From: Saccoglossus kowalevskii
Lineage: Eukaryota > Hemichordata > Enteropneusta > Harrimaniidae
Direction of reading: 5' to 3'
Assembly (NCBI RefSeq): GCF_000003605.2
Contig: NW_003136662.1
Location: 1-24,931, forward strand
Length of the DNA stretch: 24,931 bases
Below, in pieces: positions 1-11,299 of this stretch. The position numbers and the translations under genes are program-made. The number at the start of each line of letters is the position of its first letter. Position 1 is the stretch's first letter. The notes beneath the pieces were generated by a model. That model ran no database searches. It was given only the letters and a program-made list of their open reading frames with translations, and was not told the DNA's origin.

Positions 1-697
1 TCAACCCAATACCTATATAGTGCTTTCACCCAATACCTATATAGTGCTTTCACCCAATACCTATATAGTGCTTTCACCCAATACCTATATAGTGCTTTCA
101 CCCAATACCTGTATAGTGCTTTCACCCAATACCTATATAGTGCTTTCACCCAATACCTATATAGTGCTTTCACCCAATACCTATATAGTGCTTTCACCCA
201 ATACCTATATAGTGCTTTCACCCAATACCTATATAGTGCTTTCACCCAATACCTATATAGTGCTTTCACCCAATACCTATATGGTGCTTTCACCCAATAC
301 CTGTATAGTGCTTTCACCCAATACCTGTATAGTGCTTTCATCCAATACCTGTATAGTGCTTTCACCCAATACCTGTATGGTGCTTTCACCCAATACCTGT
401 ATAGTGCTTTCACCCAATACCTGTATAGTGCTTGCACCCAATACCTGTATAGTGCTTTCACCCAATACCTGTATAGTGCTTTCACCCAATACCTATATAG
501 TGCTTTCACCCAATACCTATATAGTGCTTGCAACCAATACCTGTATAGTGCTTTCACCCAATACCTGTATAGTGCTTTCACCCAATACCTGTATAGTGCT
601 TTCACCCAATACCTGTATAGTGCTTTCACCCAATACATATATAGTGCTTTCACCCAATACCTGTATAGTGCTTTCACCCAATACCTGTATAGTGCTT
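1..697. repeat. End block, left copy (A-form run plus marker units)
   Basis: This opens with a run of A-form units (CCTATATAG) broken by one G-form near 111, then an A-form unit with TATGG at 283. G, G, TCATCC and G-form TATGG units follow. Next come a CTTGCACCC unit, two A-forms, a CTTGCAACC unit and a rare ACATATATAG unit at about 636. The same order is found at 24,254-24,931 with a constant offset of 24,234, apart from one lost base near 24,866. The first few bases of the window (TCAACCC) deviate from the unit and may be an edge effect. Confidence 0.9.
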
Positions 698-769
698 TCA
701 CCCAATACCTATATAGTGCTTTCACCCAATACCTGTATAGTGCTTGCACCCAATACCTGTATAGTGCTT

Positions 770-1225
770 TCACCCAATACCTATATAGTGCTTTCACCCA
801 ATACCTATATAGTGCTTTCATCCAATGCCTGTATAGTGCTTTCACCCAATACCTGTATAGTGCTTTCACCCAATACCTATATAGTGCTTTCACCCAATAC
901 ATGTATAGAGCTTTCACCCAATACCTGTATAGTGCTTTCACCCAATACCTGTATAGTGCTTTCACCCAATACCTATATAGTGCTTTCACCCAATACCTAT
1001 ATAGTGCTTTCACCCAATACCTATATAGTGCTTTCATCCAATGCCTGTATAGTGCTTTCACCCAATACCTGTATAGTGCTTTCACCCAATACCTATATAG
1101 TGCTTTCACCCAATACATGTATAGTGCTTTCATCCAATGCCTGTATAGTGCTTGCAACCAATACCTGTATAGTGCTTTCACCCAATACCTGTATAGTGCT
1201 TTCACCCAATACCTGTATAGTGCTT
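770..1225. repeat. Block with private TATAGAGC mutation, left copy
   Basis: A TCATCC-AATGCC unit, G, A, and an ATG-form unit followed by the private change TATAGAGC (at 909) lead into two G-forms and three A-forms. Another TCATCC-AATGCC unit, G, A, ATG-form, TCATCC-AATGCC and CTTGCAACC (1,150) follow. The same order, including TATAGAGC after an ATG-form, is found at 22,628-23,083 at a constant offset of 21,858. Confidence 0.88.
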
Positions 1226-1575
1226 TCACCCAATACCTGTATAGTGCTTTCACCCAATACCTGTATAGTGCTTTCACCCAATACCTATATAGTGCTTTCA
1301 CCCAATACATGTATAGTGCTTTCACCCAATACCTGTATAGTGCTTTCACCCAATACCTGTATAGTGCTTTCACCCAATACCTGTATAGTGCTTTCACCCA
1401 ATACCTATATAGTGCTTTCACCCAATACCTGTATAGTGCTTTCACCCAATACCTGTATAGTGCTTTCACCCAATACCTATATAGTGCTTGCACCCAATAC
1501 CTGTATAGTGCTTTCACCCAATACCTATATAGTGCTTTCACCCAATACCTGTATAGTGCTTTCACCCAATACCTG
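1100..1575. repeat. Block repeated at 6,695-7,170
   Basis: The order is ATG-form, TCATCC-AATGCC, CTTGCAACC, five G-forms, A, ATG-form, three G, A, two G, A, CTTGCACCC, G, A. The markers at 1,116, 1,154 and 1,490 reappear at 6,711, 6,749 and 7,085, a fixed offset of 5,595. The left part overlaps the TATAGAGC block, so blocks have been shuffled in overlapping pieces. Confidence 0.85.
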
Positions 1576-2608
1576 TATAGTGCTTTCACCCAATACCTGT
1601 ATAGTGCTTTCACCCAATACCTGTATAGTGCTTTCACCCAATACCTGTATAGTGCTTTCACCCAATACCTATATAGTGCTTGCACCCAATACCTGTATAG
1701 TGCTTTCACCCAATACCTGTATAGTGCTTTCACCCAATACCTGTATGGTGCTTTCACCCAATACCTGTATAGTGCTTTCACCCAATACCTGTATAGTGCT
1801 TTCACCCAATACCTGTATAGTGCTTTCACCCAATACCTGTATAGTGCTTTCACCCAATACCTGTATAGTGCTTTCACCCAATACCTATATAGTGCTTTCA
1901 CCCAATACCTATATAGTGCTTTCACCCAATACCTGTATAGTGCTTTCACCCAATACCTGTATAGTGCTTTCACCCAATACCTGTATAGTGCTTTCACCCA
2001 ATACCTGTATAGTGCTTTCACCCAATACCTATATAGTGCTTTCACCCAATACCTATATAGTGCTTTCACCCAATACCTGTATAGTGCTTTCATCCAATGC
2101 CTGTATAGTGCTTTCACCCAATACCTGTATAGTGCTTTCACCCAATACCTATATAGTGCTTTCACCCAATACATGTATAGTGCTTTCACCCAATACATGT
2201 ATAGTGCTTTCATCCAATGCCTGTATAGTGCTTTCACCCAATACCTATATAGTGCTTTCACCCAATACCTATATAGTGCTTTCATCCAATGCCTGTATAG
2301 TGCTTTCACCCAATACCTGTATAGTGCTTTCACCCAATACCTATATAGTGCTTTCACCCAATACCTGTATAGTGCTTTCACCCAATACCTGTATAGTGCT
2401 TTCACCCAATACCTGTATAGTGCTTTCACCCAATACCTGTATAGTGCTTTCACCCAATACCTGTATAGTGCTTTCACCCAATACCTGTATAGTGCTTTCA
2501 CCCAATACCTGTATAGTGCTTTCACCCAATACCTATATAGTGCTTTCACCCAATACCTGTATGGTGCTTTCACCCAATACCTGTATAGTGCTTTCACCCA
2601 ATACCTGT

Positions 2609-2832
2609 ATAGTGCTTTGACCCAATACCTATATAGTGCTTTCACCCAATACCTATATAGTGCTTTCACCCAATACCTGTATAGTGCTTTGACCCAATAC
2701 CTATATAGTGCTTTCACCCAATACCTGTATAGTGCTTTCACCCAATACCTGTATAGTGCTTTGACCCAATACCTATATAGTGCTTTCACCCAATACCTGT
2801 ATAGTGCTTTGACCCAATACCTATATAGTGCT
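2609..2832. repeat. Local higher-order repeat marked by TTTGACCC
   Basis: The change C to G at unit base 7 (TTTGACCC) occurs at 2,619, 2,691, 2,763 and 2,811, each time on an A-form unit. Spacings are 72, 72 and 48 bases, that is three, three and two units. Elsewhere I saw this variant only near 10,110 and 22,319. This is a young, local three-unit amplification. The change makes a stop in the VLSPNTCI frame. Confidence 0.85.
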
Positions 2833-3164
2833 TGCAACCAATACCTGTATAGTGCTTTCACCCAATACCTGTATAGTGCTTTCACCCAGTACCTGTATAG
2901 TGCTTTCACCCAGTACCTGTATAGTGCTTTCACCCAATACCTGTATAGTGCTTGCAACCAATACCTATATAGTGCTTTCACCCAATACCTGTATAGTGCT
3001 TTCACCCAATACCTGTATAGTGCTTTCACCCAATACCTGTATAGTGCTTTCACCCAATACCTGTATAGTGCTTTCACCCAATACCTGTATAGTGCTTTCA
3101 CCCAATACCTATATAGTGCTTTCACCCAATACATGTATAGTGCTTTCACCCAATACCTGTATAG

Positions 3165-3572
3165 TGCTTGCACCCAATACATGTATAGTGCTTTCACCCA
3201 ATACCTGTATAGTGCTTTCACCCAATACCTGTATAGTGCTTTCACCCAATACCTGTATAGTGCTTTCACCCAATACCTATATAGTGCTTTCACCCAATAC
3301 ATGTATAGTGCTTTCACCCAATACCTGTATAGTGCTTTCACCCAATACCTGTATAGTGCTTTCACCCAATACCTGTATAGTGCTTTCACCCAATACCTGT
3401 ATAGTGCTTTCACCCAATACCTGTATAGTGCTTTCACCCAATACCTATATAGTGCTTTCACCCAATACCTGTATAGTGCTTTCACCCAATACCTATATAG
3501 TGCTTTCACCCAATACATGTATAGTGCTTTCACCCAATACCTGTATAGTGCTTGCACCCAATACATGTATAG
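3165..3572. repeat. 408-bp ATG-form module, copy 1
   Basis: The module is 17 units: CTTGCACCC with ATG, three G, A, ATG-form, five G, A, G, A, ATG-form, G, CTTGCACCC with ATG. It begins and ends on the same doubly marked unit. The same 17-unit string occurs at 5,157-5,564 and 23,199-23,606. What follows differs: another ATG-form here, TCATCC-AATGCC in the other two. Confidence 0.88.
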
Positions 3573-3639
3573 TGCTTTCACCCAATACATGTATAGTGCT
3601 TTCACCCAATACCTATATAGTGCTTTCACCCAATACCTG

Positions 3640-4010
3640 TATAGTGCTTTCACCCAATACATGTATAGTGCTTTCACCCAATACCTATATAGTGCTTTCA
3701 CCCAATACCTGTATAGTGCTTTCACCCAATACCTGTATAGTGCTTTCACCCAATACCTATATAGTGCTTTCACCCAATACCTGTATAGTGCTTTCACCCA
3801 ATACCTGTATAGTGCTTGCACCCAATACCTATATAGTGCTTTCACCCAATACCTGTATAGTGCTTGCACCCAATACCTATATAGTGCTTTCACCCAATAC
3901 CTGTATGGTGCTTTCACCCAATACCTATATAGTGCTTTCACCCAATACCTGTATAGTGCTTTCACCCAATACCTGTATAGTGCTTTCACCCAATACCTAT
4001 ATAGTGCTTG
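3640..4010. repeat. Block repeated at 16,051-16,421
   Basis: The order is ATG-form, A, G, G, A, G, G, CTTGCACCC A-form, G, CTTGCACCC A-form, TATGG G-form, A, G, G, A. The ATG marker (3,660) and TATGG marker (3,907) recur at 16,071 and 16,318 with a fixed offset of 12,411. Confidence 0.83.
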
Positions 4011-4604
4011 CACCCAATACCTGTATAGTGCTTTCACCCAATACCTGTATAGTGCTTTCACCCAATACCTGTATAGTGCTTTCACCCAATACCTGTATAG
4101 TGCTTTCACCCAATACATGTATAGTGCTTTCACCCAATACCTGTATAGTGCTTGCACCCAATACCTATATAGTGCTTTCACCCAATACCTATATAGTGCT
4201 TGCACCCAATACCTGTATAGTGCTTTCACCCAATACCTGTATAGTGCTTTCACCCAATACCTGTATAGTGCTTTCACCCAATACCTGTATAGTGCTTTCA
4301 CCCAATACATGTATAGTGCTTTCACCCAATACCTGTATAGTGCTTTCACCCAATACCTATATAGTGCTTGCACCCAATACCTGTATAGTGCTTTCACCCA
4401 ATACCTGTATGGTGCTTTCACCCAATACCTGTATGGTGCTTTCACCCAATACCTGTATAGTGCTTTCACCCAATACCTGTATAGTGCTTTCACCCAATAC
4501 CTGTATAGTGCTTTCACCCAATACCTGTATAGTGCTTTCACCCAATACCTGTATAGTGCTTTCACCCAATACCTATATAGTGCTTTCACCCAATACCTAT
4601 ATAG

Positions 4605-5492
4605 TGCTTTCACCCAATACATGTATAGTGCTTTCACCCAATACATGTATAGTGCTTTCACCCAATACCTGTATAGTGCTTTCACCCAATACCTATATAG
4701 TGCTTTCACCCAATACCTGTATAGTGCTTTCACCCAATACCTATATAGTGCTTTCACCCAATACCTATATAGTGCTTTCACCCAATACCTGTATAGTGCT
4801 TTCACCCAATACCTATATAGTGCTTTCACCCAATACCTATATAGTGCTTTCATCCAATGCCTGTATAGTGCTTTCACCCAATACCTGTATAGTGCTTTCA
4901 CCCAATACCTATATAGTGCTTTCATCCAATACCTGTATAGTGCTTGCACCCAATACCTGTATAGTGCTTTCACCCAATACCTATATAGTGCTTTCATCCA
5001 ATACCTGTATAGTGCTTTCACCCAATACCTGTATAGTGCTTTCACCCAATACCTATATAGTGCTTTCATCCAATACCTGTATAGTGCTTTCACCCAATAC
5101 CTATATAGTGCTTTCACCCAATACATGTATAGTGCTTTCACCCAATACCTGAATAGTGCTTGCACCCAATACATGTATAGTGCTTTCACCCAATACCTGT
5201 ATAGTGCTTTCACCCAATACCTGTATAGTGCTTTCACCCAATACCTGTATAGTGCTTTCACCCAATACCTATATAGTGCTTTCACCCAATACATGTATAG
5301 TGCTTTCACCCAATACCTGTATAGTGCTTTCACCCAATACCTGTATAGTGCTTTCACCCAATACCTGTATAGTGCTTTCACCCAATACCTGTATAGTGCT
5401 TTCACCCAATACCTGTATAGTGCTTTCACCCAATACCTATATAGTGCTTTCACCCAATACCTGTATAGTGCTTTCACCCAATACCTATATAG
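4605..5492. repeat. ACCTGAATAG block, copy 1
   Basis: Two ATG-forms lead into a string that includes TCATCC-AATGCC (4,851), TCATCC, CTTGCACCC, and TCATCC units spaced by G and A forms. An ATG-form follows, then a unit with T20 changed to A (CCTGAATAG, 5,151), then a CTTGCACCC/ATG unit. Copy 2 matches 4,605-5,396 at offset 10,322-10,323, and copy 3 matches 4,910-5,492 at offset 14,903. The CCTGAATAG change makes a stop in the VLSPNTCI frame. Confidence 0.9.
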
Positions 5493-5564
5493 TGCTTTCA
5501 CCCAATACATGTATAGTGCTTTCACCCAATACCTGTATAGTGCTTGCACCCAATACATGTATAG
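5157..5564. repeat. 408-bp ATG-form module, copy 2
   Basis: This has the same 17-unit order as 3,165-3,572, exactly 1,992 bases (83 units) later. Its left edge overlaps the block marked by the ACCTGAATAG unit at 5,151. A TCATCC-AATGCC unit follows, as after copy 3. Confidence 0.88.
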
Positions 5565-5734
5565 TGCTTTCATCCAATGCCTGTATAGTGCTTTCACCCA
5601 ATACCTGTATAGTGCTTTCACCCAATACCTATATAGTGCTTTCACCCAATACATGTATAGTGCTTTCACCCAATACCTGTATAGTGCTTTCACCCAATAC
5701 CTGTATAGTGCTTTCACCCAATACCTGTATAGTG

Positions 5735-6078
5735 CTTTCACCCAATACCTATATAGTGCTTGCACCCAATACCTGTATAGTGCTTTCACCCAATACCTAT
5801 ATAGTGCTTTCACCCAATACCTGTATAGTGCTTTCACCCAATACCTGTATAGTGCTTTCACCCAATACCTATATAGTGCTTTCACCCAATACCTGTATAG
5901 TGCTTTCACCCAATACCTGTATAGTGCGTGCACCCAATACCTGTATAGTGCTTGCACCCAATACCTATATAGTGCTTTCACCCAATACCTGTATAGTGCT
6001 TTCACCCAATACCTGTATAGTGCTTTCACCCAATACCTGTATAGTGCTTTCACCCAATACATGTATAGTGCTTTCACC
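5735..6078. repeat. Block with TGCGTGCACC double mutant, copy 1
   Basis: A unit changed at bases 4 and 6 to TGCGTGC (5,928) sits between G-forms and a CTTGCACCC G-form. A, three G and an ATG-form follow. The same string with the same double mutant is at 7,058-7,400, offset 1,323. The double mutant carries a CG dinucleotide, rare in this array. Confidence 0.86.
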
Positions 6079-6284
6079 CAATACCTGTATAGTGCTTTCA
6101 CCCAATACCTATATAGTGCTTGCACCCAATACCTGTATAGTGCTTTCACCCAATACCTGTATAGTGCTTTCACCCAATACATGTATAGTGCTTTCACCCA
6201 ATACCTGTATAGTGCTTTCACCCAATACCTATATAGTGCTTGCACCCAATACCTGTATAGTGCTTTCACCCAATACCTGTATAG
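6045..6284. repeat. Five-unit (120-bp) local higher-order repeat
   Basis: The string ATG-form, G, A, CTTGCACCC G-form, G occurs twice in a row, starting at 6,045 and at 6,165, exactly 120 bases apart. It is a small, apparently recent duplication of five units. Confidence 0.75.
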
Positions 6285-6478
6285 TGCTTTCACCCAATAC
6301 CTGTATAGTGCTTTCACCCAATACCTGTATAGTGCTTTCACCCAATACCTGTATAGTGCTTTCACCCAATACCTGTATAGTGCTTTCACCCAATACCTGT
6401 ATAGTGCTTGCACCCAATACCTGTATAGTGCTTTCACCCAATACATGTATAGTGCTTTCACCCAATACCTATATAGTG
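6165..6478. repeat. Block repeated at 15,720-16,033
   Basis: The order is ATG-form, G, A, CTTGCACCC, six G, CTTGCACCC, G, ATG-form, A. The two ATG markers at 6,180 and 6,444 recur at 15,735 and 15,999 (offset 9,555). The block ends where the first one-base insertions of the array begin. Confidence 0.83.
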
Positions 6479-6700
6479 CTTTTCACCCAATACCTGTATA
6501 GTGCTTTTCACCCAATACATGTATAGTGCTTTCACCCAATACCTATATAGTGCTTTTCACCCAATACCTGTATAGTGCTTTCACCCAATACCTGTATAGG
6601 TGCTTTCACCCAATACCTATATAGTGCTTTCACCCAATGCCTGTATAGTGCTTTCACCCAATACCTGTATAGTGCTTTCACCCAATACTATATAGTGCTT
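6478..6700. other. Indel cluster at a block junction
   Basis: After 270 units in perfect phase, three units with an extra T (TGCTTTTCACCC at about 6,477, 6,502 and 6,551), one with an extra G (TATAGGTGC, about 6,600) and one lacking a C (CAATACTATATAG, about 6,690) follow within 220 bases. The cluster lies between the block shared with 15,720-16,033 and the one shared with 1,100-1,575. Confidence 0.85.
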
Positions 6701-7170
6701 TCACCCAATACATGTATAGTGCTTTCATCCAATGCCTGTATAGTGCTTGCAACCAATACCTGTATAGTGCTTTCACCCAATACCTGTATAGTGCTTTCAC
6801 CCAATACCTGTATAGTGCTTTCACCCAATACCTGTATAGTGCTTTCACCCAATACCTGTATAGTGCTTTCACCCAATACCTATATAGTGCTTTCACCCAA
6901 TACATGTATAGTGCTTTCACCCAATACCTGTATAGTGCTTTCACCCAATACCTGTATAGTGCTTTCACCCAATACCTGTATAGTGCTTTCACCCAATACC
7001 TATATAGTGCTTTCACCCAATACCTGTATAGTGCTTTCACCCAATACCTGTATAGTGCTTTCACCCAATACCTATATAGTGCTTGCACCCAATACCTGTA
7101 TAGTGCTTTCACCCAATACCTATATAGTGCTTTCACCCAATACCTGTATAGTGCTTTCACCCAATACCTG
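6695..7170. repeat. Second copy of the 1,100-1,575 block
   Basis: This is the same variant order as at 1,100-1,575 with an offset of 5,595. It begins right after a cluster of one-base indels (6,478-6,700), including a unit that has lost one C (CAATACTATATAG), so its left edge coincides with a disturbed junction. Confidence 0.85.
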
Positions 7171-7400
7171 TATAGTGCTTTCACCCAATACCTATATAGT
7201 GCTTTCACCCAATACCTGTATAGTGCTTTCACCCAATACCTGTATAGTGCGTGCACCCAATACCTGTATAGTGCTTGCACCCAATACCTATATAGTGCTT
7301 TCACCCAATACCTGTATAGTGCTTTCACCCAATACCTGTATAGTGCTTTCACCCAATACCTGTATAGTGCTTTCACCCAATACATGTATAGTGCTTTCAC
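7058..7400. repeat. Block with TGCGTGCACC double mutant, copy 2
   Basis: TGCGTGC at 7,251 is flanked as at 5,928. The block then runs into a 23-base unit (7,398) where copy 1 has a full unit. Its left part overlaps the block shared with 1,100-1,575, so the region is a composite of two sources. Confidence 0.86.
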
Positions 7401-7700
7401 CAATACCTGTATAGTGCTTTCACCCAATACCTGTATAGTGCTTTCACCCAATACCTATATAGTGCTTTCACCCAATGCCTGTATAGTGCTTTCACCCAAT
7501 ACATGTATAGTGCTTTCACCAATACCTGTATAGTGCTTGCACCCAATACCTATATAGTGCTTTCACCCAATACCTATATAGTGCTTTCACCCAATACCTG
7601 TATAGTGCTTGCACCCAATACCTGTATAGTGCTTTCACCCAATACCTGTATAGTGCTTTCACCCAATACCTGTATAGTGCTTTCACCCAATACCTGTATA
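7375..7700. repeat. Block with paired 23-base units, copy 1
   Basis: The order is ATG-form, 23-base unit (7,398), G, G, A, AATGCC unit, ATG-form, 23-base unit (7,517), CTTGCACCC A-form, A, G, CTTGCACCC G-form. The identical order occurs at 11,663-11,988 with offset 4,288 at both 23-base units. The 23-base unit has lost one of the three Cs (TTTCACCAATACC). Confidence 0.88.
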
Positions 7701-8325
7701 GTGCTTTCACCCAATACCTGTATAGTGCTTTCACCCAATACCTGTATGGTGCTTTCACCCAATACCTGTATAGTGCTTTCACCCAATACCTGTATAGTGC
7801 TTTCACCCAATACCTGTATAGTGCTTTCACCCAATACCTATATAGTGCTTTCACCCAATACCTGTATAGTGCTTTCACCCAATACCTATATAGTGCTTTC
7901 ACCCAATACCTGTATAGTGCTTTCACCCAATACCTGTATAGTGCTTGCACCCAATACCTGTATAGTGCTTTCACCCAATACCTGTATAGTGCTTTCACCC
8001 AATACATGTATAGTGCTTTCACCCAATACCAATATAGTGCTTTCACCCAATACCTGTATAGTGCTTTCACCCAATGCCTGTATAGTGCTTTCACCCAATA
8101 CCTGTATAGTGCTTTCACCCAATACCTATATAGTGCTTTCACCCAATACCTGTATAGTGCTTTCACCCAATACCTGTATAGTGCTTTCATCCAATACCTG
8201 TATAGTGCTTTCACCCAATACCTGTATGGTGCTTTCACCCAATACCTGTATAGTGCTTTCACCCAATACCTGTATAGTGCTTTCACCCAATACCTGTATA
8301 GTGCTTTCACCCAATACCTGTATAG
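7630..8325. repeat. 480-bp TATGG-to-TATGG module with CCAATATAG, copy 1
   Basis: Between TATGG units at 7,748 and 8,228 (480 bases, 20 units) lie G, G, G, A, G, A, G, G, CTTGCACCC, G, G, ATG-form, a rare CCAATATAG unit (8,031), G, AATGCC, G, G, A, G, G and TCATCC units. The same module is at 16,560-17,255 (offset 8,930 at three markers). Related versions with CCTATATAG in place of CCAATATAG are near 13,000-13,270 and 17,400-17,877. Confidence 0.9.
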
Positions 8326-8790
8326 TGCTTTCACCCAATACCTGTATAGTGCTTTCACCCAATACCTATATAGTGCTTTCACCCAATACCTGTATAGTGC
8401 TTTCACCCAATACCTATATAGTGCTTTCACCCAATACCTATATAGTGCTTTCACCCAATACCTATATAGTGCTTTCACCCAATACCTATATAGTGCTTTC
8501 ACCCAATACCTATATAGTGCTTTCACCCAATACCTATATAGTGCTTTCACCCAATACCTATATAGTGCTTTCACCCAATACCTGTATAGTGCTTTCACCC
8601 AATACCTATATAGTGCTTTCACCCAATACCTATATAGTGCTTTCACCCAATACCTATATAGTGCTTTCACCCAATACCTATATAGTGCTTTCACCCAATA
8701 CCTATATAGTGCTTTCACCCAATACCTATATAGTGCTTTCACCCAATACCTATATGGTGCTTTCACCCAATACCTGTATAGTGCTTTCAC
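8250..8790. repeat. Long A-form run, middle copy
   Basis: Five G-forms, one A-form, one G-form, seven A-forms, one G-form, six A-forms and an A-form TATGG unit (8,756) follow in order. The same string occurs at 24,011-24,551, and its right part at 1-300. The distance from the single G-form to the TATGG marker is 172 bases in all three places. Each A-form unit contains the 8-base palindrome CTATATAG, so this run is a regular ladder of that palindrome every 24 bases. Confidence 0.88.
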
Positions 8791-9399
8791 CCAATAACCT
8801 GTATAGTGCTTTCACTCCAATACCTGTATAGTGCTTTCACCCAATACCTGTATGGTGCTTTCACCCAATACCTGTATAGTGCTTTCACCCAATACCTGTA
8901 TAGTGCTTTCACCCAATACCTGTATAGTGCTTTCACCCAATACCTGTATAGTGCTTTCACCCAATACCTGTATAGTGCTTTCACCCAATACCTGTATAGT
9001 GCTTTCACCCAATACCTGTATAGTGCTTTCACCCAATACCTGTATAGTGCTTTCACCCAATACCTGTATAGTGCTTTCACCCAATACCTATATAGTGCTT
9101 TCACCCAATACCTGTATAGTGCTTTCACCCAATACCTATATAGTGCTTTCACCCAATACCTATATAGTGCTTTCACCCAATACCTGTATAGTGCTTTCAC
9201 CCAATACCTGTATAGTGCTTGCACCCAATACCTGTATAGTGCTTTCACCCAATACCTATATAGTGCTTTCACCCAATACCTGTATAGTGCTTGCACCCAA
9301 TACCTATATAGTGCTTTCACCCAATACCTGTATAGTGCTTTCACCCAATACCTGTATAGTGCTTTCACCCAATACCTATATAGTGCTTTCACCCAATAC

Positions 9400-9740
9400 C
9401 TGTATAAGTGCTTTCACCCAATACATGTATAGTGCTTTCACCCAATACCTATATAGTGCTTTCACCCAATACCTGTATAGTGCTTTCACCCAATGCCTGT
9501 ATAGTGCTTTCATCCAATACCTGTATAGTGCTTTCACCCAATACCTATATAGTGCTTTCACCCAATACCTGTATAGTGCTTTCACCCAATACCTGTATAG
9601 TGCTTTCATCCAATACCTGTATAGTGCTTTCACCCAATACCTGTATGGTGCTTTCACCCAATACCTGTATAGTGCTTTCACCCAATACCTGTATAGTGCT
9701 TTCACCCAATACCTGTATAGTGCTTTCACCCAATACCTAT
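9400..9740. repeat. 480-bp module, right part, after an indel
   Basis: ATG-form, A, G, AATGCC, TCATCC, G, A, G, G, TCATCC, G, TATGG (about 9,648) is the right half of the 480-base module, nearest to the 17,651-17,877 version because both have TCATCC after AATGCC. It begins after an inserted A (TGTATAAGTGC, about 9,405). Like that version, it is followed by G-forms, an A-form and a 23-base unit (9,751 against 17,983). Confidence 0.8.
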
Positions 9741-10554
9741 ATAGTGCTTTCACCAATACCTGTATAGTGCTTTCACCCAATACCTGTATAGTGCTTTCAC
9801 CCAATACCTATATAGTGCTTTCACCCAATACCTGTATAGTGCTTGCACCCAATACCTGTATAGTGCTTTCACCCAATACCTGTATAGTGCTTTCACCCAA
9901 TACCTGTATAGTGCTTTCACCCAATACCTGTATAGTGCTTTCACCCAATACCTGTATGGTGCTTTCACCCAATACCTGTATAGTGCTTTCACCCAATACC
10001 TGTATAGTGCTTTCACCCAATACCTGTATAGTGCTTTCACCCAATACCTATATAGTGCTTTCACCCAATACCTGTATAGTGCTTTCACCCAATACCTGTA
10101 TAGTGCTTTGACCCAATACCTGTATAGTGCTTTCACCCAATACCTGTATAGTGCTTTCACCCAATACCTGTATAGTGCTTTCACCCAATACCTATATAGT
10201 GCTTTCACCCAATGCCTGTATAGTGCTTTCATCCAATACCTATATAGTGCTTGCACCCAATACCTATATAGTGCTTTCACCCAATACCTGTATAGTGCTT
10301 TCACCCAATACCTATATAGTGCTTGCACCCAATACCTGTATAGTGCTTTCACCCAATACCTGTATAGTGCTTTCACCAATACCTGTATAGTGCTTGCACC
10401 CAATACCTATATAGTGCTTTCACCCAATGCCTGTATAGTGCTTTCACCCAATACCTGTATAGTGCTTTCACCCAATACCTATATAGTGCTTTCACCCAAT
10501 GCCTGTATAGTGCTTTCACCCAATACATGTATAGTGCTTTCACCAATACCTGTA

Positions 10555-11290
10555 TAGTGCTTGCACCCAATACCTATATAGTGCTTTCACCCAATACCTG
10601 TATAGTGCTTTCACCAATACCTGTATAGTGCTTGCACCCAATACCTATATAGTGCTTTCACACAATACCTATATAGTGCTTTCACCCAATACCTGTATAG
10701 TGCTTTCACCCAATACCTATATAGTGCTTTCTCCCAATGCCTGTATAGTGCTTTCACCCAATACCTGTATAGTGCTTTCACCCAATACCTGTATAGTGCT
10801 TTCACCCAATACCTGTATAGTGCTTTCACCCAATACCTGTATAGTGCTTTCACCCAATACCTGTATAGTGCTTTCATCCAATACCTGTATAGTGCTTTCA
10901 CCCAATACCTGTATAGTGCTTTCACCAATACCTGTATAGTGCTTTCACCCAATACCTGTATAGTGCTTGCACCCAATACCTATATAGTGCTTTCACCCAA
11001 TACCTATATAGTGCTTTCACCCAATACCTATATAGTGCTTTCACCCAATGCCTGTATAGTGCTTTCACCCAATACCTGTATAGTGCTTTCACCCAATACC
11101 TGTATAGTGCTTGCACCCAATACCTATATAGTGCTTTCACCCAATACCTATATAGTGCTTTCACCCAATACCTGTATAGTGCTTTCACCAATACCTGTAT
11201 AGTGCTTTCACCCAATACCTGTATAGTGCTTTTCACCCAATACCTGTATAGTGCTTTCACCCAATACCTATATAGTGCTTTCACCCAATG
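10555..11290. repeat. Block with three 23-base units, copy 1 (about 735 bp)
   Basis: 23-base units at 10,612, 10,923 and 11,186 are set among CTTGCACCC A-forms and two AATGCC units. All three recur at 20,546, 20,857 and 21,120, a constant offset of 9,934. Differences from copy 2 are single changes (CACACAATACC near 10,670, TTTCTCCCAATGCC near 10,731, a TCATCC unit near 10,875) and an extra T at about 11,230. Confidence 0.9.
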
Positions 11291-11299
11291 CCTGTATAG

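Noticed and set aside
20-2620. An 866-codon VLSPNTCI open frame as a cell-surface or antifreeze-like repeat protein
   Set aside because: It is stopped by a common unit variant (TTTGACCC) that is itself amplified, so there is no sign of selection to keep the frame. No signal peptide or unique domain is present.
901-6501. A 1,866-codon open frame with YSAFTQYL repeats as a repeat protein gene
   Set aside because: It has no non-repeat N- or C-terminal part and begins at a chance ATG-form unit. It ends only because of a one-base insertion. The other three open frames are equally long in principle, and changes fall without respect to codon position.
8365-8760. A-form runs as true TATA-box promoters
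   Set aside because: CTATATAG is part of the repeat unit, present hundreds of times, with no gene downstream. Nothing marks any one copy as a promoter.
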